The notes beneath the pieces are model-generated. The model was given only the letters and a program-made list of their open reading frames with translations, was not told where the DNA came from and did no database searches. Source: Flavobacteriaceae bacterium (GTDB lineage Bacteria > Bacteroidota > Bacteroidia > Flavobacteriales > Flavobacteriaceae). Taken from it: 59,949 nt of DNA. Shown here piece after piece: positions 30,106 to 38,558 of this stretch. The position numbers and the translations under genes were made by a program. The stretch spans positions 1 to 59,949 of the forward strand of contig CANGWK010000019.1 of assembly GCA_947457615.1 (NCBI GenBank), given 5' to 3'. Each line of letters begins with the position of its first letter. The first letter of the stretch is position 1.

Positions 30106-30129
30106 ATAGATTAGGTAATAAAAAAAATG

Positions 30130-30155
30130 AAAGCTTGTATTAACCGACAAGCTTT
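30130..30155. terminator. Bidirectional terminator between rny and xerD
   Basis: AAAGCTTGT at 30130-30138 pairs with ACAAGCTTT at 30147-30155, with an A-run on the left and a T-run on the right. Confidence 0.85.
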
Positions 30156-30157
30156 TT

Positions 30158-31054
30158 TTATTTTCTAGGATGAAATTTATTGACAATTTGTGTGAGATGT
30201 TTTCTATCTAGATGCACATAAATCTCGGTTGTAGTTATAGATTCATGACCTAACAATAATTGAATAGAACGCAAATCGGCACCATTTTCTAATAAATGGG
30301 TTGCAAAAGAATGCCTTAGGGTATGCGGACTTATAACTTTATTAAGATTAATAGCAACTGCCAAGTCTTTAATAATTGTAAAAATCATGGCTCTTGTAAG
30401 TTGTTTGCCACGACGGTTTAAGAACAAAGTGTCTTCATGTCCTTTTTGAATTACAAGATGATTTCTAATTAGATTCTTATACATGAGAATGAATTTTTGT
30501 GTATAATCACTAATTGGAACAAAACGTTGCTTATTCCCTTTACCAGTAATTTTTATAAAACCTTCTTCAAAAAACAAATCAGAAATTTTTAAAGTAACCA
30601 ATTCGGAAACCCGTAAACCACAACCGTACAATGTTTCTAATATAGCTCTGTTGCGTTCGCCTTCAGGTTTAGATAAATCGATAGCTTCAATTAAACTATC
30701 AATGTCTTGAACCGATAAAGTATCGGGTAATTTCCTACCTAATCTGGGTGCTTCTATTAATTCCATGGGATTATCCGTTCGGTAATCTTCAAAAATTAAA
30801 TAAGAAAAAAAACTTTTTAACCCCGAAATTGTTCTCGCTTGTGAACGTGCATTTACTTCCTTGGAAACAGCATAAATAAATTGTTGAATTGTTTCTTCTT
30901 TAATTTTAATAGGAGAAACAGCTATAGAATTTACCTCTAAATAAAGACATAACTTTTCAATATCTAATGAATAATTGTCTATTGTGTTTTTAGATAAACC
31001 TCTTTCTATTTTTAGATACGATTGATAACTTTTAATAAACGTGTTCCAATTCAT
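30158..31054 (-). CDS. xerD: Site-specific tyrosine recombinase XerD
   Basis: A 298-residue recombinase that resolves chromosome dimers with a XerC partner. The catalytic residues are all visible: Arg in YGCGLRVSELVTL (near 143), Lys in TGKGNKQRFVP, HTLRHSFATHLLENG for His and Arg, LGHES for His and TTEIYVH for the Tyr nucleophile (near 279). The start at 31054 (MNWNTFIKSYQSYL) matches the family; the frame extends upstream to a TTG at 31099. Only 5 bases separate the ATG from TACTTTTG (31060-31067), so the message may be nearly leaderless. Confidence 0.95.
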   Translation of the reverse strand: MNWNTFIKSYQSYLKIERGLSKNTIDNYSLDIEKLCLYLEVNSIAVSPIKIKEETIQQFIYAVSKEVNARSQARTISGLKSFFSYLIFEDYRTDNPMELIEAPRLGRKLPDTLSVQDIDSLIEAIDLSKPEGERNRAILETLYGCGLRVSELVTLKISDLFFEEGFIKITGKGNKQRFVPISDYTQKFILMYKNLIRNHLVIQKGHEDTLFLNRRGKQLTRAMIFTIIKDLAVAINLNKVISPHTLRHSFATHLLENGADLRSIQLLLGHESITTTEIYVHLDRKHLTQIVNKFHPRK

Positions 31055-31084
31055 AAGAACAAAAGTAACGAGAAAACAAGTAAT

Positions 31085-31113
31085 AAAAAAACCACTCAAT
31101 TTCTTGAGTGGTT
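31085..31113 (-). terminator. Terminator of barrel gene 1 (repeated hairpin, copy 1)
   Basis: AACCACTCAA at 31090-31099 pairs with TTGAGTGGTT at 31104-31113, loop TTTC, followed on the minus strand by a T-run. The hairpin is identical to copy 3 and nearly so to copy 2. Confidence 0.88.
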
Positions 31114-31135
31114 GATTAGTAAAAACTATATTAGA

Positions 31136-31696
31136 TTAGAACGAATAACCTAAACTTAATTGAATGTTAGTGTTTTTTGAAGCTGTTTGACCAGTAACTA
31201 ATTCTTTTTCTAACTGTGACAAACCTAAGCAATATCGAAGACCTACATTAATATTTTCGGCAACATCATAACCAGCACCAAAATTTAATCCGAAATCCAT
31301 TGATTTATAACCATCTTTTGTATCTAATGATCCCGCAGAAGATTTTAAATTTGCTGACATTAAAAATCCAATCTGCGGACCTGCTTCTAAATTAAATTTT
31401 TCAGCAACATTAAATTTAGCCATTATTGGAATGTTAATGTAAGCTAAATTTTCACTAAGATCTCCATCGAATTTGGCTCCTTGAGTTGAATACAATAATT
31501 CTGGTTGAACAGCAAATTTATCTGAAACCATAATAGTTGCATATCCACCTAAATGGAAACCCACTTGACTTTTAGCTCCTTCTGCATTAGAAATAGAACT
31601 AAAGTTAAGACCAGCCTTTGCACCAAATTTAGTGTCTTGCGCATTAGCAAATGATAATGCAAATACTGCCGCAGCAGTTAAAATAATTTTTTTCAT
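31136..31696 (-). CDS. Outer-membrane beta-barrel protein (OMP_b-brl type), barrel 1
   Basis: A 186-residue outer-membrane barrel. The signal peptide (MKKIILTAAAVFALSFANA, cut before QD) is the same as in the gene at 33516. The mature part has the glycine-rich KFGAKAGLNFSSIS opening and ends in QLSLGYSF, as expected for small eight-stranded porin-like barrels of Bacteroidota. The ligand is unknown. The leader and terminator are shared almost base for base with the other barrels downstream. Confidence 0.87.
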   Translation of the reverse strand: MKKIILTAAAVFALSFANAQDTKFGAKAGLNFSSISNAEGAKSQVGFHLGGYATIMVSDKFAVQPELLYSTQGAKFDGDLSENLAYINIPIMAKFNVAEKFNLEAGPQIGFLMSANLKSSAGSLDTKDGYKSMDFGLNFGAGYDVAENINVGLRYCLGLSQLEKELVTGQTASKNTNIQLSLGYSF

Positions 31697-31724
31697 TTTA
31701 TTTTTTGTTTTAAATTAATAAAAA

Positions 31725-31732
31725 CAAATATA
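31725..31732 (-). promoter_or_regulatory. -7 promoter element of barrel gene 1
   Basis: Minus-strand TATATTTG (CAAATATA on plus) matches TAnnTTTG, 29 bases before the ATG. Confidence 0.5.
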
Positions 31733-31958
31733 ATTTCTAAATCAATTGAAACTACATTAACATAAAATATATATTAACAATAATATATCTACATTAAATT
31801 AAAACATTTATAACTTAATGATTATAAAACTAAATGTTTATAATTAATAAATTATTTATCAAAAAAGATCTTAAAAGGAAAAATTCAACAATTTATCCCA
31901 AAAGAGATGGATAAAAAATAACTAATAGGAAGTTAAAAAGACTGAATAAATATTCAAT
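31733..31958. other. AT-rich spacer, similar to the spacer at 33102-33463
   Basis: No gene is seen. Near the end, AAAAAAGATC, ATTCAACAATTTAT, CAAAAGAGATGG and AGACTGAATAAATAT occur in the same order as variants in the spacer before the third terminator copy, so both spacers probably come from one duplication. Confidence 0.5.
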
Positions 31959-31988
31959 AAAAAAAACCACCCAATTTCTTGAGTGGTT
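31959..31988 (-). terminator. Terminator of barrel gene 2 (repeated hairpin, copy 2)
   Basis: AACCACCCAA at 31965-31974 pairs with TTGAGTGGTT at 31979-31988 with one C-A mismatch. An A-run gives the minus-strand T tail. Confidence 0.82.
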
Positions 31989-32009
31989 AGTATTTATTTA
32001 TCAAATATA

Positions 32010-32600
32010 CTAAAAAAGTATATATCCAATAGACAAATTTATACTATTAATAGAGTTACCATCAAATCCTTTTTTCGAACCCATATAATATCTTAATCCG
32101 TACGTGAATTTTTCACTTGTAGTAGAAAGATCTAATAAATATCCTAAATCATTTGATTGATCTGAATCAGTAGAATTAGTTTGGCTTACATAATCATTTG
32201 ATCCCCATCCAAGAGGTTGTTTTGTAGTTTGAGTAGTATTACTTCCTAGTCCATAACCATACTGAACACCAAATCCAATACCAAAATTATTAACTTTATA
32301 TTTTAGAATTACTGGAATTTCAATAATATTACATTTGTGTTTAATTGTACTCTGATAATCATTAGATTTACCAGTTTCATAAGCATAATGAGTGTAATTT
32401 ATCTCACCTTGCAAAGCAAGATTTGAATTTAAATCCATAGTTTCAAAATAACCGATTCCGTAACCAATATTCCCTTTTGATTCATTTTCAACATCAGTAG
32501 AAAAAGTTGAAAAATTAGGCGATATCTTAAAACCTCCTTTAATATCTTGCGCATTTACTCCTAATGCTAAGAAAAATAAACCTATAATAAATTTTTTCAT
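32010..32600 (-). CDS. Outer-membrane beta-barrel protein, barrel 2
   Basis: A 196-residue predicted outer-membrane barrel. The signal peptide is MKKFIIGLFFLALGVNA, then QD. Strands with alternating aromatics follow (KGGFKISPNFSTFST, NIGYGIGYFETMDL) and the C-terminus ends in NLSIGYILF, an aromatic C-terminal residue typical of barrels. A serine/asparagine-rich loop (around 130-155) should be surface exposed. It lies 12 bases after a lipoprotein gene and is probably translated from the same message. Confidence 0.8.
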   Translation of the reverse strand: MKKFIIGLFFLALGVNAQDIKGGFKISPNFSTFSTDVENESKGNIGYGIGYFETMDLNSNLALQGEINYTHYAYETGKSNDYQSTIKHKCNIIEIPVILKYKVNNFGIGFGVQYGYGLGSNTTQTTKQPLGWGSNDYVSQTNSTDSDQSNDLGYLLDLSTTSEKFTYGLRYYMGSKKGFDGNSINSINLSIGYILF

Positions 32601-32612
32601 GTTTTTAAATTT

Positions 32613-33101
32613 TTAGTTAGATATTTTTACTCCACCTTTGAAATCAGCACTACAAGGATTACAGTTGTTTTGTTGATAGATTTTGTTGATTGTTCCTGCA
32701 AATCCTGTTACTTTAACATTGATTTTTTTGAAAAACACCCAGTCTTCAACATTCACAACATAATTAGGATGTACGATCAAATCACATTTTGAATCAGTTA
32801 CTGCTTTATATGCAGCGGCTGATTTAGCTTTAGAGATTTTAGATGGAAATAAACCCGAATTAACTGAATAGTCAACTCCTTCAGCAAATTTGGAATCTCC
32901 ACTTAATCTAAATACAAGAAAATAAACAACCGAAGATTCTCCAGATATTTTCTTGTTCACATCTACAGTGACATCGGCATCTAATGGTCTAATACTAGAA
33001 GCAACAGAAATTGGTGTTGAAACTACACCTGCAACAGTTGATTTACAACTTGCCAGGAATAAAAACAACATTGCAATAGGCAATAAAATAATTTTTTTCA
33101 T
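32613..33101 (-). CDS. Lipoprotein of unknown family
   Basis: A 162-residue lipoprotein: the signal peptide ends in the lipobox FLASC with Cys19. The mature part has ADVTVDVNKKISGESSVVY, SKAKSAAAYKAV and DLIVHPNYVV. The last two pieces are reminiscent of TRL/secreted families that bind the outer membrane, but I cannot name it. A pair of Cys in NNCNPCSADF near the C-terminus may form a disulfide or bind metal. It directly precedes the barrel 2 gene (12 bases) and may pair with it. Confidence 0.65.
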   Translation of the reverse strand: MKKIILLPIAMLFLFLASCKSTVAGVVSTPISVASSIRPLDADVTVDVNKKISGESSVVYFLVFRLSGDSKFAEGVDYSVNSGLFPSKISKAKSAAAYKAVTDSKCDLIVHPNYVVNVEDWVFFKKINVKVTGFAGTINKIYQQNNCNPCSADFKGGVKISN

Positions 33102-33463
33102 AATATTCTTTTTTAAAAGTTAATACACAAATTTAAAAGAGCATGTACTATTAATTACAAGAATTGAATATATTTATTAACAAGAATAAACCTATGTATA
33201 ATATTGTAACACATTGAAATTATAATAATTATATAATTAAAATGTTAATAAGTGTTAAAATTATTTATCAATAATTAAAAAAAGAGTCTAAAAAAAGGGA
33301 AGATTCAATAATTTATTAATTATTATAGTACAATAACTATAATTATTGCGAATAGAATAATAATATTGTTAAATTGCAAAATTTAACACAAAAGAAATGG
33401 GTAAAAAAATAGGCGGTGGGTAATTAAATAAGACTGAATAAATATATACTAGAAAAAAAGCAA
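33102..33463. other. AT-rich spacer with duplicated segments
   Basis: No gene is seen. The pieces AAAAAAGAG, ATTCAATAATTTAT, CAAAAGAAATGG and AGACTGAATAAATAT match the spacer at 31850-31958 in order. GTTATTAAT-type AT tracts make up the rest. Confidence 0.5.
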
Positions 33464-33493
33464 TAAAAAAACCACTCAATTTCTTGAGTGGTT
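33464..33493 (-). terminator. Terminator of barrel gene 3 (repeated hairpin, copy 3)
   Basis: AACCACTCAA at 33470-33479 pairs with TTGAGTGGTT at 33484-33493; identical to copy 1. Confidence 0.88.
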
Positions 33494-33515
33494 ATTAAGT
33501 AAAATCTAAATTTAA

Positions 33516-34118
33516 TTAGAATTTGTAAGATACTCCAAAAGTTGGTTTAGAGAAGAAATTGTTAAATTCATTCAAATTAATCATCATATCTGAAGATTTA
33601 GCATTTCCTGTTGTAGATGAACCATAAGAAATAATATTTCCTAAACCAAAGTTGATTGCAACTTTAGATGTAAGGAAATAATTCATTCCAATTCCAGCTC
33701 CAAGTCCTAATGTAGAAGTTTTTTCAGCTCCATTTCCACCGTTGTCATCTGAACCAAAGTTCAAACCAAAATTAGTGTAAGTTTTAAATCTGTCTCCTAA
33801 GTTCAAGAAATAATATCTAGCACCAACTGCAATGTTAGAAGTAGCTCTTGTAGCAGTTCCAACTTTAGAGCTTCCAATTTGAAGACCTAATTCAAGAGCT
33901 AAATCATCACTAATAAAGTAAGCAACATCTGGACCAATCATTGAAGAAGAACTTTTAGTACTAACGCCTCCAACTTCAGTTGTTGATGACATTGTCATGA
34001 TGTTACCACCTAAAACGATGTCGCCTTTAGCATAACCGAAATCAGAACCTTTTTTGTCTTGCGCATTAGCAAAAGATAATGCAAATACTGCAGCAGCAGT
34101 TAAAATAATTTTTTTCAT
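33516..34118 (-). CDS. Outer-membrane beta-barrel protein, barrel 3
   Basis: A 200-residue outer-membrane barrel with the same signal peptide as barrel 1 (MKKIILTAAAVFALSFANA). The mature part (DFGYAKGDIVLGGNIMTM, then strands SSSMIGPDVAYFI, IAVGARYYF) and the C-terminal FGVSYKF fit an eight-stranded barrel. The mature sequence differs clearly from barrel 1, so the leader, signal peptide and terminator are conserved but the barrel is not. It has its own -7 element and terminator. Confidence 0.87.
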   Translation of the reverse strand: MKKIILTAAAVFALSFANAQDKKGSDFGYAKGDIVLGGNIMTMSSTTEVGGVSTKSSSSMIGPDVAYFISDDLALELGLQIGSSKVGTATRATSNIAVGARYYFLNLGDRFKTYTNFGLNFGSDDNGGNGAEKTSTLGLGAGIGMNYFLTSKVAINFGLGNIISYGSSTTGNAKSSDMMINLNEFNNFFSKPTFGVSYKF

Positions 34119-34147
34119 TTTAGTTTTTGTTTTAAAATTAATAATTA

Positions 34148-34155
34148 CAAATTTA
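34148..34155 (-). promoter_or_regulatory. -7 promoter element of barrel gene 3
   Basis: Minus-strand TAAATTTG (CAAATTTA on plus) matches TAnnTTTG 30 bases before the ATG, in the same relative place as in barrel gene 1. Confidence 0.5.
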
Positions 34156-34452
34156 AGAGAATTGTTATTTTAGTTTATAAACAACAAAACCATACTTATT
34201 AACAATAATTTTAGATTAAAAATAAAATAAAATATTAAAATTCAGCGTTTTATATAATGTACATGTTAATAACTGTTAATTTTGTATAATTTTAAAATAC
34301 AGAAAAAGGCTACAATAAAGCAGGGATATGCAACTATTTATAATAAATAATCCTAAATCCCTATAAAAAAAGTAAACAATAAAACCCAACAAAAGCAGGG
34401 TTGTTAAAGTAAAACTATAGGAGTAGTATAGAATAATGTATTTAGTCCATAA
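34156..34452. other. AT-rich spacer after the OmpL-like porin gene
   Basis: No gene is seen. A weak hairpin, AACCC at 34383-34387 with GGGTT at 34398-34402, may terminate the porin gene on the minus strand. Confidence 0.4.
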
Positions 34453-35496
34453 TTAGAAAGTATAGGCAGTTGCTAATAAGATAAAGGCGGAAGATTTATT
34501 TGCAGTTCCATCTGTAAAAATATTTTCGGATGCCGTATCCACTCTAACCTCGGGAATAAAAGTAAAATTACCTTCTTTATAATTTAAAGAAAGTGTGTTG
34601 GCAAAAACATTTGCTGCAAATCCAAGAACATTATCTTTATCATCAAAATACTCCGCTCTGTAAGCTAAACTTAGGTTGCTTTTTAAAGCAACATTTGCAT
34701 ATCCTAGTATTGAAAACCATTCTTTTGTTTCCTTTACTGCATCGTCAGAAGTTACTGCATAGGTTCCGTTGAAGCCTAAAGTCACTTTCTCGTTTATTTT
34801 TTTTGATGCTACAACGTCATATTGTGTTTTATTATCTGTTGAAACTGGATTCCTACTCCCTGAGGTAAAATTAAAATAAGCATTTCCTGTTTTACCAGTG
34901 TATCCTAGTTGAGCGATTACTGTTTTTTGGGTAGAACCTGCTTTTGAAGCGGATTTAAAATCTGTGGGGTTTGTAACTCCAGCCATAAAACTAAAATCTC
35001 CAGCAGTGTATTGCGCTTTAACACCAGTATTAAAAAATGGCCCATTGGTGAAAGCATAAGACATACTGTAGTTTTTGTTATCAACGGCATCTATTAATTC
35101 GTAGCCAAGATGTGTTGCAAAGCTACCTGCTGTAACTTTAAATTTAGTTGAAAATTCATAAGTTACATTTAATTGCTTTACCATAAATGTTGCAGTAGAA
35201 TCATTATAGGAGAATTCGGCAGCTCTGTTTCCAAAACCTAAATCAACTAAAACAGAGGCTTTGCCCGACTTATGAGCTGCTTTAATAGTAGCCATTCCAA
35301 GTTCAAAAGAATCGTGTGTTTTTGTAAAACTTGTTTTGCTATTATCTTGTTTTGAAAAATCATATTTGTAATACATATCTGCAGATCCAGAAAAAACTGT
35401 AGTAGCTTTAGGAGCTACTTGTGAGTAACTAGTGTATAATGTTACTAAAATAAATATGATGCTTAAAAATATTGATCTATTTGTATTATTTTTCAT
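34453..35496 (-). CDS. Putative OmpL-like porin (BBP2 family)
   Basis: A 347-residue outer-membrane porin. A signal peptide (ending TSYSQ) precedes a barrel whose strands include the family-typical FATHLGYELIDAVDNKNYSM and SYAFTNGPFFNTGVKAQY; the C-terminus ILLATAYTF ends in Phe. This matches the putative porin-2/OmpL-like family (PF07642) of Bacteroidota. It lies 147 bases downstream of amt in the same direction, so it may serve for ammonium or small-solute passage across the outer membrane; this link is an inference. Confidence 0.8.
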   Translation of the reverse strand: MKNNTNRSIFLSIIFILVTLYTSYSQVAPKATTVFSGSADMYYKYDFSKQDNSKTSFTKTHDSFELGMATIKAAHKSGKASVLVDLGFGNRAAEFSYNDSTATFMVKQLNVTYEFSTKFKVTAGSFATHLGYELIDAVDNKNYSMSYAFTNGPFFNTGVKAQYTAGDFSFMAGVTNPTDFKSASKAGSTQKTVIAQLGYTGKTGNAYFNFTSGSRNPVSTDNKTQYDVVASKKINEKVTLGFNGTYAVTSDDAVKETKEWFSILGYANVALKSNLSLAYRAEYFDDKDNVLGFAANVFANTLSLNYKEGNFTFIPEVRVDTASENIFTDGTANKSSAFILLATAYTF

Positions 35497-35643
35497 GTTT
35501 TAATTATTTAATTGTTGTTATTTTTTGATTTTGTGTTGTGATTTTTATTTACTAAAAAGAATGTAAAATCCTACCCCATCATTTTATTCAAAATGAGGGG
35601 AAAATTTTAATAAAAAATTGATTTTGGAATAAGCTATTAAAGT

Positions 35644-36969
35644 TTAAAGCTGCTCACCATGTTGCGTAATATCCAATCCTAGTTCTTCTTTTTCTTCGCT
35701 TACTCTTAATGGAGTGATTTTATTTACAATAAAAAATAAGGCATACGAAGCAGCAAAGGCAAAAATAGAAACAAGAAATAGAGCTTTTAATTGGATTAAA
35801 AACAAAGTAGTGTCTCCGTATATCAAGCCTTGTTTGTCACCAACAATAGGATTCACTGATTTGGATGCAAAAACTCCAGTCAACAACATACCAACCATAC
35901 CGCCAACACCATGGCAAGCAAATACATCCAAAGCATCGTCTACTTTTCCTTTAGGGAATTTACTCACAACAAGGTTACTTACAAAACTTGCAATAAATCC
36001 GATAGCTAAAGCAGAGGGAATTGTCACAAAACCTGCGGCTGGGGTTATTGCAACTAATCCAACGACTGCACCAATACATGCACCCATTGCAGAAAGTTTG
36101 TGTCCTAGTATTTTATCTAAAAACACCCATCCCATAGCTGCGGCGGCGGCGGCAACAGTAGTTGTTCCTAATGCTTGTGCAGCTAATCCGTTAGATCCAA
36201 CAGCAGATCCAGCATTAAAGCCAAACCAACCGAACCATAATAAACCGGTTCCTAATAATACATAGGTAATTCTTGCAGGATTTGATTTTTGAACTTTTCG
36301 TTTTCCTAAGAATATAGCTCCGGCCAATGCAGCCCAACCTGCACTCATGTGAACTACTGTTCCGCCAGCAAAATCTAGAACTCCCCACCCGAAGAACAAC
36401 CCATCCGGATGCCAAGTCATGTGACATAAAGGAGCATAAACAAATACTATAAATAATACCATAAATAATAGGTAGGCCCAAAAACGTACACGTTCTGCAA
36501 AAGCACCCGTTATTAAAGCAGGTGTGATAATTGCAAATTTTGCCTGAAATAAAGCAAATAGAATAAAAGGTGTTGTTGGCGCTAACTCCCAAGCGGTAGT
36601 TGCTGTTACACCATTAAAAAATAAATTGGAAGTAGGATCACCGATAAAACCTCCTATTGAAGGACCGAAACACAACCCAAACCCAACTACCACCCAAAGT
36701 ACAGTTACAATAACCATAGCCATAAAACTTTGTAATACTGTGCTAATTACATTTTTTTTACCAACCATTCCTCCGTAAAAGAAACCTAAACCAGGAGTCA
36801 TTAATAATACAAGCCCGGTGGCAACTAGCATCCAAGCAGTATCTCCTGAATCTAGTTTAAGAGGCACTATATGTGCACCTAATATTTTGCTTTCAGGAAA
36901 TAAATAAATTGAAAAAATGGATAACACCAAAATTGTGATTAAAACCACACTTAAAATAATTTTTCTCAT
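35644..36969 (-). CDS. amt: Ammonium transporter
   Basis: A 441-residue Amt-type ammonium channel of the inner membrane with an N-terminal signal-like helix followed by about eleven helices. Family signatures are DTAWMLVATGLVLLMTPGLG, FFYGGMVGKKN, FDFAGGTVVHMSAG-like DFAGGTVVHMSAG (the His of the pore pair) and FACHGVGGMVGMLLTGVFA (the second His). The gene has no GlnK neighbour in the window. Upstream lies a palindrome and a repeat of TTATACCCCCTAAAA (37011-37088) that may control it. A shadow frame on the opposite strand (35714-36265) is not a gene. Confidence 0.96.
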   Translation of the reverse strand: MRKIILSVVLITILVLSIFSIYLFPESKILGAHIVPLKLDSGDTAWMLVATGLVLLMTPGLGFFYGGMVGKKNVISTVLQSFMAMVIVTVLWVVVGFGLCFGPSIGGFIGDPTSNLFFNGVTATTAWELAPTTPFILFALFQAKFAIITPALITGAFAERVRFWAYLLFMVLFIVFVYAPLCHMTWHPDGLFFGWGVLDFAGGTVVHMSAGWAALAGAIFLGKRKVQKSNPARITYVLLGTGLLWFGWFGFNAGSAVGSNGLAAQALGTTTVAAAAAAMGWVFLDKILGHKLSAMGACIGAVVGLVAITPAAGFVTIPSALAIGFIASFVSNLVVSKFPKGKVDDALDVFACHGVGGMVGMLLTGVFASKSVNPIVGDKQGLIYGDTTLFLIQLKALFLVSIFAFAASYALFFIVNKITPLRVSEEKEELGLDITQHGEQL

Positions 36970-37010
36970 TGTTTTTTTGATTTAATTCGGAATAAATGTA
37001 TTAAATCAAG

Positions 37011-37088
37011 TTATACCCCCTAAAAAAAATTAATAAAAAATGAAATTATTATGATTTTAATATTATACCCCCTAAAATTTTAGGGGTA
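37011..37088. promoter_or_regulatory. Palindromic site upstream of amt
   Basis: TTATACCCCCTAAAA occurs twice (37011-37025, 37063-37077), and the second copy is part of a perfect 18-bp palindrome CCCCTAAAATTTTAGGGG (37069-37086). The palindrome is centred about 108 bases before the amt start. The layout of three half-sites suggests an operator for nitrogen control. The rest of the 370-base gap is plain AT-rich sequence, apart from a short inverted repeat ATACTG/CAGTAT at 37308-37329. Confidence 0.55.
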
Positions 37089-37340
37089 GTTAAAAAAATA
37101 ATATTAAAAATATAAATTTCATAATGCGGTTTTTAAGTAATTCAAAAAAATACTACGAACAAACAATTTTCTAATTGAAAAATTTCGGAATTTTAAACAA
37201 GAAATTTTCACCTCTTTTATAAAATAAAAAAGGGTGATTTTAGATTTTAAAAAATGAAATTGAAATTAATTCTTTAATCTTATTTAGATTAAAAAGATTT
37301 TAAAGGAATACTGGATGAAGTTTCAGTATACAAAAAAGTA

Positions 37341-38510
37341 CTATTTTAATTTTCTACGTTGTCTTTCTGTTTTCAGCAAATTCAACTCTCTACTAGTTTG
37401 CCCAGCTACTGAAGTATTCTCTTCGGCACGACGAATTAAGTAGGGCATCACGTCACGAACGGGCCCAAAAGGGAGGTATTTGGCAACATTATATCCATTT
37501 TCGGCCAAATTATAACTAATATTGTCACTCATTCCATATAATTGACCAAACCACACCCGCGAGTCACTTTTAGAGATTCCGTTTTCAGCAAGCATCTCTA
37601 GTAATTTATACGAGCTTTCTTCGTTGTGCGTTCCCGCAAAGATGGCCATTTTATCAATATGGTGCATCATGTAATCTATAGCTGCATTAAAATTGTCATC
37701 GGTTGCTTGTTTAGAAACACAAATTGGAGTTGGATATCCTTTTTCTTTTGCTCGTTCGTTTTCTTTTTCCATGTAGGCACCACGAACTAATTTCATTCCT
37801 ATATGAAAACCATTAGCTTTGGCTTTTTCATGTAATTGTTTCAAATAATCCAATCGATCCCATCGGTACATTTGCAAAGTATTAAAAACAATCACTTTTT
37901 CTTTGTTGTATTTGCGCATCATTTCTTCTACCAAATCATCTGCGGCATCTTGCATCCAACTTTCTTCGGCATCAATTAATAAAGATACATTATTTTCATG
38001 GGCAGTTTTACAAACTAATTCAAAGCGCTCTTTAACTTTATTCCATTCGTTTTGTTCGTCAGATGAAAGCGGGTGTTTTTCACCAATTTTGGTATATAAA
38101 TCGAATCTTCCTAAACCAGTTGGCTTAAAAACCGCAAACGGAATTGCCTGGTGCTCTTTAGCAAATTCAATGGTTTTCAAAGTCATGTTCAAAGCAAAAT
38201 CAAATTGAACTTCATCTTCTTTGCCTTCAACCGAATAATCCAATACAGACGAAACTCCTTTAGTAAATATTTTATCCACCACCGAAAGACAATCTAACTC
38301 ATTAACACCACCACAAAAATGATCAAAAACAGTAGCACGAATTAATCCCTCTACCGGCAAATGCACTTTTAAAGCAAAATTGGTAACCGCAGTTCCAATG
38401 CGAACTAGAGGTTTATTTGCAATTAATTTAAAAAGAAAATAGGCTCTATCTAATTCGGTATTACTTTTTAAAGAGAAAGCAACTTCTGTATTATTGAAAA
38501 TTTTATCCAT
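37341..38510 (-). CDS. Proline dehydrogenase
   Basis: A 389-residue FAD-dependent proline dehydrogenase that oxidises proline to pyrroline-5-carboxylate. The barrel carries FAVFKPTGLGRFDL, LLIDAEESWMQDAADDL, MKLVRGAYMEKENERA and the C-terminal block LAENGYNVAKYLPFGPV, VMPYLIRRAEENTSV, the typical FAD- and proline-binding end (YLIRRAxEN). It is the stand-alone form; the P5C dehydrogenase is not in this window. A possible terminator hairpin lies at 37308-37329. Confidence 0.93.
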   Translation of the reverse strand: MDKIFNNTEVAFSLKSNTELDRAYFLFKLIANKPLVRIGTAVTNFALKVHLPVEGLIRATVFDHFCGGVNELDCLSVVDKIFTKGVSSVLDYSVEGKEDEVQFDFALNMTLKTIEFAKEHQAIPFAVFKPTGLGRFDLYTKIGEKHPLSSDEQNEWNKVKERFELVCKTAHENNVSLLIDAEESWMQDAADDLVEEMMRKYNKEKVIVFNTLQMYRWDRLDYLKQLHEKAKANGFHIGMKLVRGAYMEKENERAKEKGYPTPICVSKQATDDNFNAAIDYMMHHIDKMAIFAGTHNEESSYKLLEMLAENGISKSDSRVWFGQLYGMSDNISYNLAENGYNVAKYLPFGPVRDVMPYLIRRAEENTSVAGQTSRELNLLKTERQRRKLK

Positions 38511-38558
38511 CGGAATATTATTAATTATGCAAATATAAATAGAGTTTTAGAATATTAT

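Noticed and set aside
35714..36265. 183-codon frame opposite amt
   Set aside because: It runs antisense through a clear ammonium transporter and has low-complexity Ala/Pro/Thr content produced by the membrane-helix codons of the other strand.
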